A stretch of DNA of 64,000 nucleotides from JAKZVK01 sp965248255 (GCA_965248255.1 CBDFIW010000003.1:1612001-1676000); one strand, 5' to 3'. Positions 17,614 through 27,843 are shown, numbered from the stretch's first letter. Numbers and translations: made by a program. Notes: generated by a model from the sequence alone, not told the origin.

Positions 17614-19731
17614 ATGCCTGAAATGCCGCACATGCCGGCAGCGGACATCGGCCTAGCCTTGGCCTCGGCCCTGCTGTTGTTGCTCGCTGTCTTCCTGCTG
17701 GCGCGATCCCGCACCGAGCAGGCTTTCCATCAGCAGATGGGCGACTTGGAGCCGGGCTTGCCCGGCCTGTTCGGAGAACTGGACGTCGCAGGCACGGAAA
17801 AGCGGCTCAGTCTCATCGCCTCCCTGTTCCTGCACATGCTCGGCGTGGCGCTGATACCGTGGTTGGACGTCGCGCTGTCCTGGCGCCCGGCTCCGCTTCC
17901 CAACTACAAGCTCATCACGCTCGACTATCGCAGACCGCTTCCGACTGTTGTCAGCGACAGAACATTGTTCGAACCCGACTTGGACACCGAGGACCGTACG
18001 CAGGAAGACTCGGACCCACCGGTGGATGCAGAAGAAGCTCCAACCAAGGGGGAGCCGGAGGGACGTACAGGCGACCCACAACCAGCAGATGAGCGGAACG
18101 CCACTTCCGAGGGCGACGCCAAGCCTGATCAGACCGCTGCTGATGCCCCGCCAGAAGCAGATGATCAGAACGCCAGTCCCGATGGCAAGGCCAACCTTGA
18201 ACAAACCGCTCGTGAGGCACCGCCGGAGCCTCCCGATCCCTCACCAGAGCAGGTAGCAGAGCAAGAAGTCCAGTTGCTCCTGCCGGAGCTTCGAAACACC
18301 GACCCCTCGCTACGTGATATTGTCCTGCACCCCGAGTTCACCGCCGAACTCCCCAGGTCGCACGAGCTGGACATCCCTCCCACCCTGTTGTGGACGCCTG
18401 AGCTGTCCAGCCTTGAACCTCTGACGATTCTCGAACCGGCAGCCGAGGCGCCCGACACGCTCGTCCAGGACGATCTGCCGGCCGTGCAACCGCAAGTTCG
18501 GACGCCGAACGAGGAGAACCGGCTCAGCAGTCTCCAAATACGTCAGCTCACGCTCGAAAATGACAACCCCGCATTGACGGTTCCGCCCGCGGACGTTACT
18601 CCGCTCGCCGCGCTTGAGGGGGCAGAGGACGCACAGACGGTGCCGTCCATCACGGGCGAGGAGGGACTCAACAGCCTCGTCGCTCTGAGCGGGCGGCCGG
18701 ACATCGAGTCCTCGCTCTTCGACCTGCTGCCTGGCCTGCGATTGGGCTCCATACCCACAGACATTCGCCCCTCACCCGACGAACCGCTGGAGGCTTCGGG
18801 GAGCGAAAGCGGGGATAACCGTGAGTCCACTCCGGGGGAGCAGTCACAACCGGAGGGTAGCGGCCTCGATCGTGGTTTCGACAGCGAGTTCTTGATCGGG
18901 GAAGGCTTCACGGAGCTTGGCGTGGAGAGCAGCAGTGACGGCGGGCGGTTCCCGGGCTCACCAGACGTGGGAGGCGACGGCGGCCGGGACGGCCTCGTTA
19001 CAACGGTCTCGGAGAGCAAGGGCGGCGCCAAGATCATTGACATTCTCGCTTCATCGGGTACGGGGGAACGCCGTGCCAAGCCGGCCCTGGGGGAACACGA
19101 TACCGGGCCGGCCGTGGGGGAACGCGATATCGGGTTGGGCGCGGGCGAACGCGATGCCGGGCCGGGTGCGGGCGAACGCGATGCCGGGCCGGGTGCGGGC
19201 GGTGATCCCTCTGGAGAAGAGTCGGCTAGTGGCCTTCGTCCCCTACCCCGATCGAAGTACGGCATTATTCTCGTTTCCAATTCCCGCAACAGTCTGCCCG
19301 AAGCAGCACGAGTGCTGACTGGTACCCCGGTCTACACCGTCCACTTCGATGTCCCCGAGGCCCCACGCAAATGGATACTACAATACTGCCGGCCTCGCTC
19401 CCAGACGGAGCCAGATGAGCACGAACCCGCAGCCGGTGTGATCAGGGTGCGGACCCTGAAGCGTGTCGACCCACCCTACGCTCTCGCGCGCCATCCTCTG
19501 CGCTTGGACCAATCGCTTGACGAACGCCCCCGGGGCCTGCCGAAGCGGGTTGTGGTCTATGCCGAGGTCACCGCGGACGGCCGATTAGAGCATTCCCGCG
19601 TCGTTCGGGGAGCCGATCCCGACACCGACCAAATGATTCTCGCCAACCTGCTGTCATGGAATTTCTTGCCGGCGTTTCAGGAAGGTCAGCCGGTTTCGGT
19701 CGAGGCGCTGTTCGGTATCCCGCTCCAGTAG
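17614..19731 (+). CDS. Unusually long TonB-like energy-transducer protein
   Basis: The protein has 705 residues. Hydrophobic helices lie at about 11-31 and 67-87. From about 100 to 550 the chain is a low-complexity linker rich in Glu, Asp, Pro, Ser and Gly, including four copies of a nine-residue repeat (GERDAGPGA type). The C-terminal domain (about 610-705) reads VDPPYALARHPLRLDQSLDE, then RVVVYAEVTADGRLEHSRVV and a short terminal strand, the pattern of a TonB C-terminal domain. Typical TonB is 220-300 residues. The length and acidity of the linker, instead of Pro-Lys repeats, are unusual. ExbB/ExbD are not in view. Confidence 0.65.
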   Translation: MPEMPHMPAADIGLALASALLLLLAVFLLARSRTEQAFHQQMGDLEPGLPGLFGELDVAGTEKRLSLIASLFLHMLGVALIPWLDVALSWRPAPLPNYKLITLDYRRPLPTVVSDRTLFEPDLDTEDRTQEDSDPPVDAEEAPTKGEPEGRTGDPQPADERNATSEGDAKPDQTAADAPPEADDQNASPDGKANLEQTAREAPPEPPDPSPEQVAEQEVQLLLPELRNTDPSLRDIVLHPEFTAELPRSHELDIPPTLLWTPELSSLEPLTILEPAAEAPDTLVQDDLPAVQPQVRTPNEENRLSSLQIRQLTLENDNPALTVPPADVTPLAALEGAEDAQTVPSITGEEGLNSLVALSGRPDIESSLFDLLPGLRLGSIPTDIRPSPDEPLEASGSESGDNRESTPGEQSQPEGSGLDRGFDSEFLIGEGFTELGVESSSDGGRFPGSPDVGGDGGRDGLVTTVSESKGGAKIIDILASSGTGERRAKPALGEHDTGPAVGERDIGLGAGERDAGPGAGERDAGPGAGGDPSGEESASGLRPLPRSKYGIILVSNSRNSLPEAARVLTGTPVYTVHFDVPEAPRKWILQYCRPRSQTEPDEHEPAAGVIRVRTLKRVDPPYALARHPLRLDQSLDERPRGLPKRVVVYAEVTADGRLEHSRVVRGADPDTDQMILANLLSWNFLPAFQEGQPVSVEALFGIPLQ
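19090..19197 (+). repeat. Four tandem 27-base repeats inside the TonB-like gene
   Basis: Four in-frame units encode GEHDTGPAV, GERDIGLGA and two copies of GERDAGPGA. The last two units are identical at DNA level, as expected for recent slippage or unequal exchange. They lie in the flexible linker, so copy number could vary between strains without breaking the fold. Confidence 0.8.
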
Positions 19732-19894
19732 CAACGGCCGTCGTCCGTGTGCCGCTTACTCACGCCACAACGGGGCACGGCATGTCGTGCCCACCAACCT
19801 GCTGTTTTGGAACTTCCAGTCCCTGGGTCCCAGCGGCGTAGTGGGCTACGCCCTCCACGGGTCGGTTGCTATAGTCTCATCGGGAGCAAGAGAG

Positions 19895-20866
19895 ATGCGT
19901 GACTCAGCTCGTTTCAACCGAAGGCATTTTCTGCTAACCTCAGCCGCTCTGTCACCCGCTGTTCTGCCGGGTGCCAGGCCCGCCAAGTCCACCCTCAGCC
20001 CGGAAGAGTTCCGCCGCCGGCTTCGGGGGCCGATCCTTTCCGTCCCGACCGTCTACACGAAGGACTTCAGGGTCGACCATCAGGGCGTGCGTAGTCAGAT
20101 CGAGCTTGCGGCCAAGGCCGGTGTGAAGGTCTTTGCACTCACCGCCGGTAATAATCAGTACGACCGGCTCACGTACCAGGAGATCCGAGACCTGACCAAG
20201 GTCCTTGTCGAAACCGTAGCCGGACGCGGCGTGACGATCGCCGCCACCGGTCCCTGGTGGACGGGTCAGTGTGTCGACTACGCCCGCTACGCCGCCTCAC
20301 TCGGGGCGGACTGCGTACAAGTGTTTCTCCCACGGCACGGGCCCTCGGAGGGCCTGTTCGAACACTTTCGTCAAATCGATAAGGCGGCCGGCATTGCGAT
20401 CGGCATCCAGGGTCAAGTGCCGCTCCCGGCGCTCAAGCAGCTCGTCACGATCGACCAAGTGTCAGCCTATAAGGAGGAATACCCGCAGAGCTACACGATC
20501 GAAGTGTTCCACCTATACGGCAAACGGCTGAACATCTTTGCCGGCGGACAGAAGTCACGCTTCCTTTTCTACGAGCCGTTTGGCATGCAAGCCTACTACA
20601 GCACGTTCTCTACGTTCGCGCCGCAAGTGGCGATGCGCTTCTGGAAGGCGGCGGAGAGCGGCGATTTGAAGCGCGCCCGAGAGCTGATGTTCCGCTACGA
20701 CGTGCCGTTCTTTCAGAAGTGGTCGCATGAGTTCTGGCGGGCAACGTTGGAGTACTTTGGCGTGGCACAGCGCTGGCTGCGGCCCCCGGAGCGGAGCTTC
20801 ACCGATAAGCAAATGAAAGGCGTGAAGCAATTCTACCGTGACTTGCGCGTAACACTCACTCGCTGA
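19895..20866 (+). CDS. Exported DapA/NAL-family (dihydrodipicolinate synthase-like) protein
   Basis: The chosen start is ATG 19895 after GAGAG. It gives 323 residues and an N-terminus NRRHFLLTSAALSPAVLPG that looks like a Tat or Sec signal. The TIM-barrel family pattern follows: GPILSVPTVYTKDFRVDHQG, FALTAGNNQYDRLTYQE, and a lysine in SAYKEEYP where family members carry the Schiff-base Lys. Members include dihydrodipicolinate synthases and sugar-acid aldolases. Export makes a lysine-biosynthesis role unlikely. The substrate is unknown. Confidence 0.75.
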   Translation: MRDSARFNRRHFLLTSAALSPAVLPGARPAKSTLSPEEFRRRLRGPILSVPTVYTKDFRVDHQGVRSQIELAAKAGVKVFALTAGNNQYDRLTYQEIRDLTKVLVETVAGRGVTIAATGPWWTGQCVDYARYAASLGADCVQVFLPRHGPSEGLFEHFRQIDKAAGIAIGIQGQVPLPALKQLVTIDQVSAYKEEYPQSYTIEVFHLYGKRLNIFAGGQKSRFLFYEPFGMQAYYSTFSTFAPQVAMRFWKAAESGDLKRARELMFRYDVPFFQKWSHEFWRATLEYFGVAQRWLRPPERSFTDKQMKGVKQFYRDLRVTLTR

Positions 20867-21077
20867 AAGTCCTGCCAGCGATTCCCAACCCCCAGCCTCT
20901 GCAGGGGCCCTAGAGGGCGGCCCGACGACGTGAGCCGCGAGATATGGCGCCAGGCCCAGCCTCGCCGTCTCCCGATTCGTCGAGATGAGATGGGACTAAT
21001 CGCACTTGTCACAGTAGTGTCCTGTTTGTCAGCACTTCAACCGATGATTCGTACAGGATCTTTCTGCCCATCCATCC

Positions 21078-23990
21078 GTGGAGACTCTGCCTTTAGAGCA
21101 CGGGAACAGCGGGTTCTTGACCCCGCTGCAAGCGTATTCCTCCTTGCTGGGCATTGTCACATCTGCGGCCGCATGGCTGGCAGGAGGTTGTGGCTCACAG
21201 GATGCCAGTCAGGCTTCGCTGCTCCCACTTGTGTCCGCTCAGGTCGGTTTACTGGCCGGCTCAACCGGTGGCTTCTTATCTCGCTTGTGCAGACGCGTTG
21301 CAGGCAGTCTTGGCGCCGGCGGGAGCGAGTCGTCCACGCAACGGCGCTATCTGAAGGCTGTGGTTGAGCATCATCGCCATGTCAGCTTCCCGTGGGCATT
21401 GGCCCCCCACGGTCCCGGCCGCATCGAAATGCAGGCCGCTTTTGTGCGGCCGCGCTTGGTCCTGCTCCATAGCTGGGCGGTCCGGGCAGCCAAGCCACCG
21501 CAGGGGGATCCCGGTCACGCACAAGATAGCGATATCTGGACGTGCCCCCAGGACGCTCGGCAACATGGGCAGAACCTCGTCATTCTTGGGCCGCCCGGTG
21601 GGGGCAAGACCACTCTCCTGCAGTACGTGGTCCTGGCCCTGACCAGTCAGCCCAAAAACTCAGAGTCGTCAGCCCACCGCAGGATGCCCGCTCTTGTTTC
21701 TCTCGCTGAGTTGCCCCGGGAGCTGCTCGAGAAGCCCGCTTGGTCGCTAGCCGATGCCATCGTGGCACAAACGAGGTTATCGGACTGGACACCGCCTCGG
21801 GACTGGGTCGAGGGTCAGCTCGCAGCAGACGGACTCGTTGTCCTGCTCGACGGCCTCGACGAACAAGCCGACCCACACATCCTTCGCCTCGTGCGAACGT
21901 GGGTCGAGAAGCAGGTCCGAGCGTACTCGGCGACCCTATTCGTCTTAACGGCTACCCCTTCGGGATACCGCCAGGGCGGGCTTCCCGAGTGCCGTTTGTC
22001 CCGCCTGCAACCCTTCGGCGATGAGCAACGCCGCCAGTTTCTACGCAAGCGGCCAACCGGGCGGGTCCCGTCAGATCAAAACGGCCACGGAGCCGGCGAC
22101 TCGGAAGTCGGATACGAACAGGCCGACTCGCTGTCGCGCTACATCGGGCAGACTCCGCATCTGGCCCAACTCGTGGAACGCCCACTCCATCTCGCGATGC
22201 TCACGCTTGCCTACGAGGAGGGGTGCGACCAACCGTCCAGTCTCGCGGAGTTGTACGGGCAGGCCTGCGAGATCCTCTGGCGCGAAACACCTAGCTATGC
22301 CCTCCCGACAGATCCCTCCGCGCTGAGGCAAAGCCGGACCCCTCAATCCCCACTGCCACTGTCCCTTGCCTTCGTGGCAATGAGAGCCGGACGGACGGCC
22401 GCCCCGGCCGACGGCAGAGAGGCGACGCCCACCGCCTCCGTCCCGGTCGTCGAGCGCGCTGCCGGCACATGCGCGTTCGCCCACCCGAGCATCCAGCACT
22501 TTCTCGCAGCCACCTACCTGCGGACCGAAGCTGACGACAGCGAGATCCTTGCACTACCGGATAGTCCTGCGTGGAAGGAGGTGCTCCGCTTCTACTGCAG
22601 GGAGGTAGATGGGCGCCGCATCCTGCGCACCTGCTTGTCTCGCGATCAGCCATCGCCGGATGTGATTCGGTTGGCGGCAACATACTTGCAGGAGATCGGA
22701 GCCGGCGACGACGAGATCCGCGACGAGTTGGAGCACCTACTCAATCAGTCGGCGCAAGGGGCCGACTCCTTAACTAGACAGGCAGCCGAAAGCGCACTCT
22801 TCGATCTTCGCCTTGGACGCGGCGGCGACTCTGGTGAGGCCCTCGGCAACCCCATCACGACGGCCGAGTACCAGGTCTTTCTCGACTCGAGTCCCATGGC
22901 CGGGGCGCGGCATCGCCCGGACCATTGGACCGGCGGCCACCGTCCTCAGCAGGCGCCGCCCGCAGCAAGTGTTGCGGGCGTGCGTGCGGAAGACGCGGTC
23001 GCCTTTTGTCGATGGCTCACAGACAGGCAGCAGAGCGGCTGGACCCATCGGTTGCCTCGTCTGGGCGAGGAGTTGGACGCGAGTGAAGACCAAGGCGAGA
23101 TCCCCGCGACCGGTTACTGGGTCGCCTCCGACAGCCCCGACACGTACATGGTCAAAGGTGCGCCGCCGCCGTCCATGACCTACTCTGCCGCACAGCTCTC
23201 TCGCGACCTGGCACTGGAACTACCCGACGAAATGGCTTTCGATCTTGACCGATCCCTGGCCCGGCTCCTGGCCCGTGCGCAGGCCCGGGCCCGGGCCGAG
23301 GCTCGCGTCCTTGATCTCGACCTCGACCGCCCGCTACGGCGCTCAACCGAACTCGCCCGTGACTTGGAAGAAAACCACGCGATCGCACTCGCTCTCGGTC
23401 ACACCCTTGCGCGTGACTTCGACTCCGACCTCACGTTGACGACCCATCGGGCCGAAGGACTTAGCTATCACGACCCCAATCTCGACCGTGACCGTTCCAC
23501 CGCCCATCAGCTCGCCCGTATCCTGTCCAAGAGGCTTTCGCGCCCCTCCCAGCAACAGCGGGTCCTGGCCCGAGCACTCGGCGTGACGCTCTCACTCGAC
23601 CATATTCTCGATGTCGCGCGGGGCGTGGACCGGGCCGTACGACTCGTCCAGCGCCGGGATCACCGGCTGATTGAAACGGTTGTTCGAGAGACCGGCTCGC
23701 CGGCGGGATGGCGTGAGATTTTTCGTTTCCTATGGTTCTACGTGACTTCGAGGTCCCTGCTACTCACACTCCAGCTCACCTACGCACGGCGCGCGCTGCC
23801 GGCGAACAACTGGTCGGAGCGGATGAGGCAAGACACCGCCGCACAACAGATCAACGAGAGGATTCAGAGTCTCGTAAACCACTACTCGGACCTGTTTGTC
23901 GAATTCATCACTCTCAAGCGCCGCATGGACGGCGATATCGCTGCCTTCGAAGGGATCCGCGTCGTGCGAGAGCCCAACGAGGCGATGTGA
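21078..23990 (+). CDS. STAND NTPase: NACHT domain plus FGE-sulfatase-like domain and Arg/Asp-rich helical tail
   Basis: The protein has 970 residues and a GTG start. The N-terminus (about 15-70) is hydrophobic and may be membrane associated. NACHT/AAA core: Walker A LGPPGGGKTTLL (about 170-181), Walker B VVLLDGLDE (about 254-262), then helical winged parts with FAHPSIQHFLAATYL near 477. From about 589, NPITTAEYQVFLDSS and RAEDAVAFCRWLTDRQ, with GYWVASD near 678, match an FGE-sulfatase/SUMF1-like domain that lacks visible catalytic Cys residues. Residues about 700-850 repeat 'LARDLxx' motifs. NACHT-FGE fusions are known among bacterial STAND conflict proteins. A defence role is inferred from the family, not shown. 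Confidence 0.8.
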   Translation: METLPLEHGNSGFLTPLQAYSSLLGIVTSAAAWLAGGCGSQDASQASLLPLVSAQVGLLAGSTGGFLSRLCRRVAGSLGAGGSESSTQRRYLKAVVEHHRHVSFPWALAPHGPGRIEMQAAFVRPRLVLLHSWAVRAAKPPQGDPGHAQDSDIWTCPQDARQHGQNLVILGPPGGGKTTLLQYVVLALTSQPKNSESSAHRRMPALVSLAELPRELLEKPAWSLADAIVAQTRLSDWTPPRDWVEGQLAADGLVVLLDGLDEQADPHILRLVRTWVEKQVRAYSATLFVLTATPSGYRQGGLPECRLSRLQPFGDEQRRQFLRKRPTGRVPSDQNGHGAGDSEVGYEQADSLSRYIGQTPHLAQLVERPLHLAMLTLAYEEGCDQPSSLAELYGQACEILWRETPSYALPTDPSALRQSRTPQSPLPLSLAFVAMRAGRTAAPADGREATPTASVPVVERAAGTCAFAHPSIQHFLAATYLRTEADDSEILALPDSPAWKEVLRFYCREVDGRRILRTCLSRDQPSPDVIRLAATYLQEIGAGDDEIRDELEHLLNQSAQGADSLTRQAAESALFDLRLGRGGDSGEALGNPITTAEYQVFLDSSPMAGARHRPDHWTGGHRPQQAPPAASVAGVRAEDAVAFCRWLTDRQQSGWTHRLPRLGEELDASEDQGEIPATGYWVASDSPDTYMVKGAPPPSMTYSAAQLSRDLALELPDEMAFDLDRSLARLLARAQARARAEARVLDLDLDRPLRRSTELARDLEENHAIALALGHTLARDFDSDLTLTTHRAEGLSYHDPNLDRDRSTAHQLARILSKRLSRPSQQQRVLARALGVTLSLDHILDVARGVDRAVRLVQRRDHRLIETVVRETGSPAGWREIFRFLWFYVTSRSLLLTLQLTYARRALPANNWSERMRQDTAAQQINERIQSLVNHYSDLFVEFITLKRRMDGDIAAFEGIRVVREPNEAM

Positions 23991-24026
23991 GTGCGCTCAC
24001 TCAACGGAGGCCGGGAACTCTACCTG

Positions 24027-27000
24027 CTACTCCTTGGTGATCGTCTCGTCGAGGTTGAGGACCGTCGTTGCCACCATCGTCCAGGCGGCCAGCTCGGTTG
24101 CCTCGCCTGAGGCCGTGCGCTTCGACTCGCCGACGGCCAGCAACGCCTTCGCCGCATCGGGATCGCCGCGATACTCTTCAAGCTGCTGCTGGAGCAACGT
24201 CAAAAGGACGTCCCGTTCGCTCGAGGTGGGCTCGCGAGCCATGGCACGGCGGAAGGCGTACGTGAGTCGCGCAGCCGAGTCGTCGCTTGCTGCCATCATC
24301 TTCTCCGCCAACGCACGCGCCGACTCGACATAGGTAGGATCGTTCATCAGAATGAGCGCCTGCAGCGGTGTATTGGTTCGCGCGCGACGCACGGTGCACT
24401 TCTCGCGGTCGGGTGCGTCGAACGTCGCAAGCTGCGCAGGCGGCACCGTGCGCTTCCAGAAGGTGTACATGCTGCGGCGATAGAGGTCTCGCCCGTGGCT
24501 CGGCGTGTATTCCTGCGCGGTGAAGCGGTCGCCAAACGACATTTCCTCCCACAAGCCCGGTGGCTGGTAGGGATAGACCGACGGACCGCCAATCTCATCG
24601 TTCAACAGTCCACTGATCGCCAGCGCGTTGTCGCGCACAACCTCCGCGTCCAGCCGGAAGCGCGAGCCTCGCGCCAGCAAGCGGTTCTCGCTGTCCTTGG
24701 CGCGTAGCTCGGGCGTCAGCCGCGACGACTGCCGATACGTGGCCGACGTCACAATCAGCCGCTGCATCGCCTTGACGTCCCAACCCGTGCGGACGAACTC
24801 CGTCGCGAGCCAATCGAGCAGTTGTGGATGTGTGGGCGCTTCGCCCTGCGACCCGAAGTCCTCGGACGTCTTGACGATGCCGGTACCGAAGTACATCTGC
24901 CAGTAGCGGTTAACCGCCACGCGCGGCGTCAGAGGGTTCGAAGGATCGACCAGCCACTTCGCCAAGCCTAGGCGGTTCGGGGGCGCATCCGGCGGTAACG
25001 GCGGCAACACAGCCGGCACGCCGGCGCTGACCGAGTCTCGCTTGTTGCGATAATCCCCGCGCCCCAGCACGTGCGTCATGCGAGGCTTGGTCATCTCCTT
25101 CATCACCATCACCGTCGGAATCTCCAGGTCGAGCTGCTTCTTTTGCTCCTGCAGATCCAGCAACCGGGCGTAGGCCTTGCGATAGCGTTTCGGCGCGTAG
25201 TGGCCCAGGTAGTAGTCGCGCAGCTTGCCGTTCTGCCCCCGGCAGCGACGCTCCTGCTTGGAGGGTTTCTCCTTCTCCTCGTCTAGCTCCTCTTCGGGAT
25301 GATCCTTCTCCTGTTGAACAAAGCCGTACGCGGCGCAGGCGTCGTCCGGAACACGCTCGGCGAGAATCGAGCGAATGGGCTCGTCCATCGCTAATTGCTC
25401 GGTCTCGTCGGCCGTCAAGACCCGGTCGTAGAGCCGCAAGTCATCGACGTCACCCTTGTACTGCTGACCGACCCTGTTGTCGCCGATGCCGACCGGCGCG
25501 CTGTTCCCAAACGAGCCGCTGAGGTTGTCATGTGTGACGCGCAGTCCCCACGGCTTGCCGTCCACGTAGAGATTCAAGCCCTTGGCCTTGCCGGACCCAT
25601 CGTAAGTTACGGTGACATGCGCCCATTCCTCCAGCACGATTCTCCGCGTGCTCTGTGCACGGATAGCGTCGTCAGGCCACCGATCGACCAGCCGGATGTA
25701 CAGTGTTTGGCCGCGTTTCAGTGGCGCCAGTTTCACGGCCCGATCAAGGTAAAGCTCAACCCCGCGGCGGCTCTCACTGTCGTCCATCTTGTGGATCAAC
25801 GTCTTGGCGGTCTTTCGCTTCGCGCGCATCCACAGAGCAAGAGAGAAAGGTCCGTCACTCAGTGCTTCTCTGTTGCCGAACTCCGCGTGGGTGGCGCCAC
25901 TGAACCGCACGGCGCGGCCCACCTGTCCATCGTCGTACGTCACTGAGCCCTCGACCGTCTTGGCCTGCCGCTCCGCATCGGCGGCGTCTGTGAAGTCATC
26001 TTCGAACCGATAGTGACCGAGCAACCCCTGGTCCGCGGCGGTCACAATTTGATCCAGCGCCCCCGGCTGCCACGCCTTCAACAGAGACACGATCTTGTCG
26101 TCGGGCAGTTTGCGCTCCGTCGATTCGATCTTGCGCTTGACCTTGCTGAGCCGGCTCTCCTCCGACGGCGTGGGCAACTGCAGCCGCGGCTGTGCATTGC
26201 CCCTCTGCCCATCGAGTCCTTTTTCGGGAATCGTATTGAAGAAGGCGAAGAAGCGATAGAAGTCCTTCTGGGTAATGGGGTCGTACTTATGGTCGTGGCA
26301 GCGCCCGCAACCCATCGTCATGCTGAGCCACACGGTGGCGGTGGTGTCGAGACGGTCGATGACGTACTCGGTTTGGTACTCCTCGGGGATCGCGCCGCCC
26401 TCGTAGTTGATCATGTGGTTGCGGTTGAATCCGGTTGCGATCAACTGCTCGCGGGTCGGGTTCGGCAGCAAGTCGCCGGCCAGCTGCTCGATCGTGAAGC
26501 GGTCAAACGGCATGTTGCGGTTGAACGCGTCGATAACCCAGTCGCGCCAATGCCACATGTCACGGTGCGAGTCGATGTGATAGCCGTGCGTGTCGGCGTA
26601 GCGGGCCATGTCGAGCCACTTCATCGCCATGCGCTCGCCGTAATGGGGCGACTGCAAGAGCTGATCGACACGCCTCTCATAAGCGTCGGGCGCGGTGTCG
26701 TTCAGGAACGCATCAACGTCTTCCGGCTTAGGAGGCAGTCCGGTCAGGTCGAACGTGACACGCCGCAACAGCGTGGCTTGGCTGGCCTCGGGTGAGGGCT
26801 TCAGCCCCGCGCGCTCGAGCCGCGCAAGGATAAAGCGGTCGACCTGGTTGCGCGCCCAGCCCCCATCCTGCACCTGGGGCAGCTCGGGACGCTCTGGCAC
26901 AGCATAGGCCCAGTGGGATTGCCAGTCGGCGCCCTGGTCGATCCACTGCCGGATCGTGTCGATCTGCTCGGCCGTCGGCCTCTTTTCAAAATGCGGCGGC

Positions 27001-27320
27001 GGCATCCGCGCCACTTCCTGCGCATGGCTGATGCGCTGATAGAGGCGGCTCTCAGACGCCTTGCCGGGAACAACGACTCGGTAGCCTCCGCGATCGGCGA
27101 AAGCACCTTCCTTGGTGTCAAGCCGCAGCCCGGCTTGGCGCTGCTTCTCATCGGGCCCATGGCACGCGAAACAGTTGTCGGACAGCAGCGGGCGCACGTC
27201 CCGATTGAAGTCGATTCGAGCGCTAGCGGGTTCCGGTGGCGCCGCCTCAGTGGCTATCGGAAGCGAGAGCCAGACGGCCAGAACAGCCACGATGAGCAGG
27301 TAGATGCCGTTTCGCCTCAA
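24027..27320 (-). CDS. PSCyt1-PSCyt2 (DUF1549)-LamG-PSD1 (DUF1553) exported cytochrome protein
   Basis: The protein has 1097 residues. A signal peptide covers 1-26. The haem motif CFACHGPD near residue 52 begins the planctomycete cytochrome C (PSCyt1) domain. DUF1549 follows (about 150-350, with WLDMARYADTHGYHIDSHRD and MTMGCGRCHDHKYDP). A LamG/concanavalin-like insert lies at about 430-640 (LYVDGKPWGLRVTHDNLSGS). DUF1553 runs at about 780-1050 (LVDPSNPLTPRVAVNRYWQM and RRSMYTFWKRTVPP). The family is abundant in Planctomycetes and Acidobacteria and is often paired with a DUF1501 gene, which is absent here. Substrate unknown; a polymer-oxidising role is only suspected. Confidence 0.92.
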   Translation of the reverse strand: MRRNGIYLLIVAVLAVWLSLPIATEAAPPEPASARIDFNRDVRPLLSDNCFACHGPDEKQRQAGLRLDTKEGAFADRGGYRVVVPGKASESRLYQRISHAQEVARMPPPHFEKRPTAEQIDTIRQWIDQGADWQSHWAYAVPERPELPQVQDGGWARNQVDRFILARLERAGLKPSPEASQATLLRRVTFDLTGLPPKPEDVDAFLNDTAPDAYERRVDQLLQSPHYGERMAMKWLDMARYADTHGYHIDSHRDMWHWRDWVIDAFNRNMPFDRFTIEQLAGDLLPNPTREQLIATGFNRNHMINYEGGAIPEEYQTEYVIDRLDTTATVWLSMTMGCGRCHDHKYDPITQKDFYRFFAFFNTIPEKGLDGQRGNAQPRLQLPTPSEESRLSKVKRKIESTERKLPDDKIVSLLKAWQPGALDQIVTAADQGLLGHYRFEDDFTDAADAERQAKTVEGSVTYDDGQVGRAVRFSGATHAEFGNREALSDGPFSLALWMRAKRKTAKTLIHKMDDSESRRGVELYLDRAVKLAPLKRGQTLYIRLVDRWPDDAIRAQSTRRIVLEEWAHVTVTYDGSGKAKGLNLYVDGKPWGLRVTHDNLSGSFGNSAPVGIGDNRVGQQYKGDVDDLRLYDRVLTADETEQLAMDEPIRSILAERVPDDACAAYGFVQQEKDHPEEELDEEKEKPSKQERRCRGQNGKLRDYYLGHYAPKRYRKAYARLLDLQEQKKQLDLEIPTVMVMKEMTKPRMTHVLGRGDYRNKRDSVSAGVPAVLPPLPPDAPPNRLGLAKWLVDPSNPLTPRVAVNRYWQMYFGTGIVKTSEDFGSQGEAPTHPQLLDWLATEFVRTGWDVKAMQRLIVTSATYRQSSRLTPELRAKDSENRLLARGSRFRLDAEVVRDNALAISGLLNDEIGGPSVYPYQPPGLWEEMSFGDRFTAQEYTPSHGRDLYRRSMYTFWKRTVPPAQLATFDAPDREKCTVRRARTNTPLQALILMNDPTYVESARALAEKMMAASDDSAARLTYAFRRAMAREPTSSERDVLLTLLQQQLEEYRGDPDAAKALLAVGESKRTASGEATELAAWTMVATTVLNLDETITKE

Positions 27321-27618
27321 AACATTCCTCCCCGCATCTACAGCCTCGCCCCGGCCCGCGGCTAACCCGCCGATGCTACGTATATCTTACAGCGCGCGTG
27401 ACGTTGTGGCGCAAAAGCCCTGGAACGAGAGACAAGAATCAACCTCTGCTTACGGTTTCCGCCCCGCCACACACTTTTCGACGATGTGCGCCACACGAAA
27501 CACACCTTCAGGACTGCCAGCCATACGGCATCGTGACATCAGGTCGCCAAACACTGCCCTGTTGGGGAGGATCTACCTGGCATAGTTGATGCGTCTTCGT
27601 GGAGGCCTCTGTCGTCCC

Positions 27619-27843
27619 TCATCGGTCTCCTGACCGTAGCTTTGGCCGCTGCGGTGCGCTCTCGAGTCGTGCCTGGACGTCTTCCCTGATCCGCCGGCTC
27701 TGTTCTGGGGTGAATCGCAAAGTTCCACGAACAGCTCGCTTGAGTTCTTGGGGGCGCCACGGGTGGCGCATCAAACCATTCCGAGAATGGCTCCCCAATC
27801 CAAGCAGCAGGTGTCCCATCTCATGGCCCAGGAAGTTGCACAC
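27619..27843 (-). pseudogene. C-terminal fragment of an acidobacterial zinc-peptidase-like protein
   Basis: The frame reads LGHEMGHLLLGLGSHSRNGL, then MRHPWRPQELKRAVRGTLRF and TPEQSRRIREDV. HEMGHLLLGLGSH keeps the HExxH zinc motif with a downstream His. Acidobacterial homologues have about 100 residues before this point. Here a stop lies a few codons upstream and the integrase gene begins about 100 bases away. The gene appears cut at the left edge of the mobile region. The 300 bases between this fragment and the PSD1 gene hold nothing else I can support. Confidence 0.6.

Noticed and set aside
18543..19289. Minus-strand Ser/Pro-rich frame opposite the TonB-like linker
   Set aside because: Low-complexity shadow of the repeat-rich linker; no start context.
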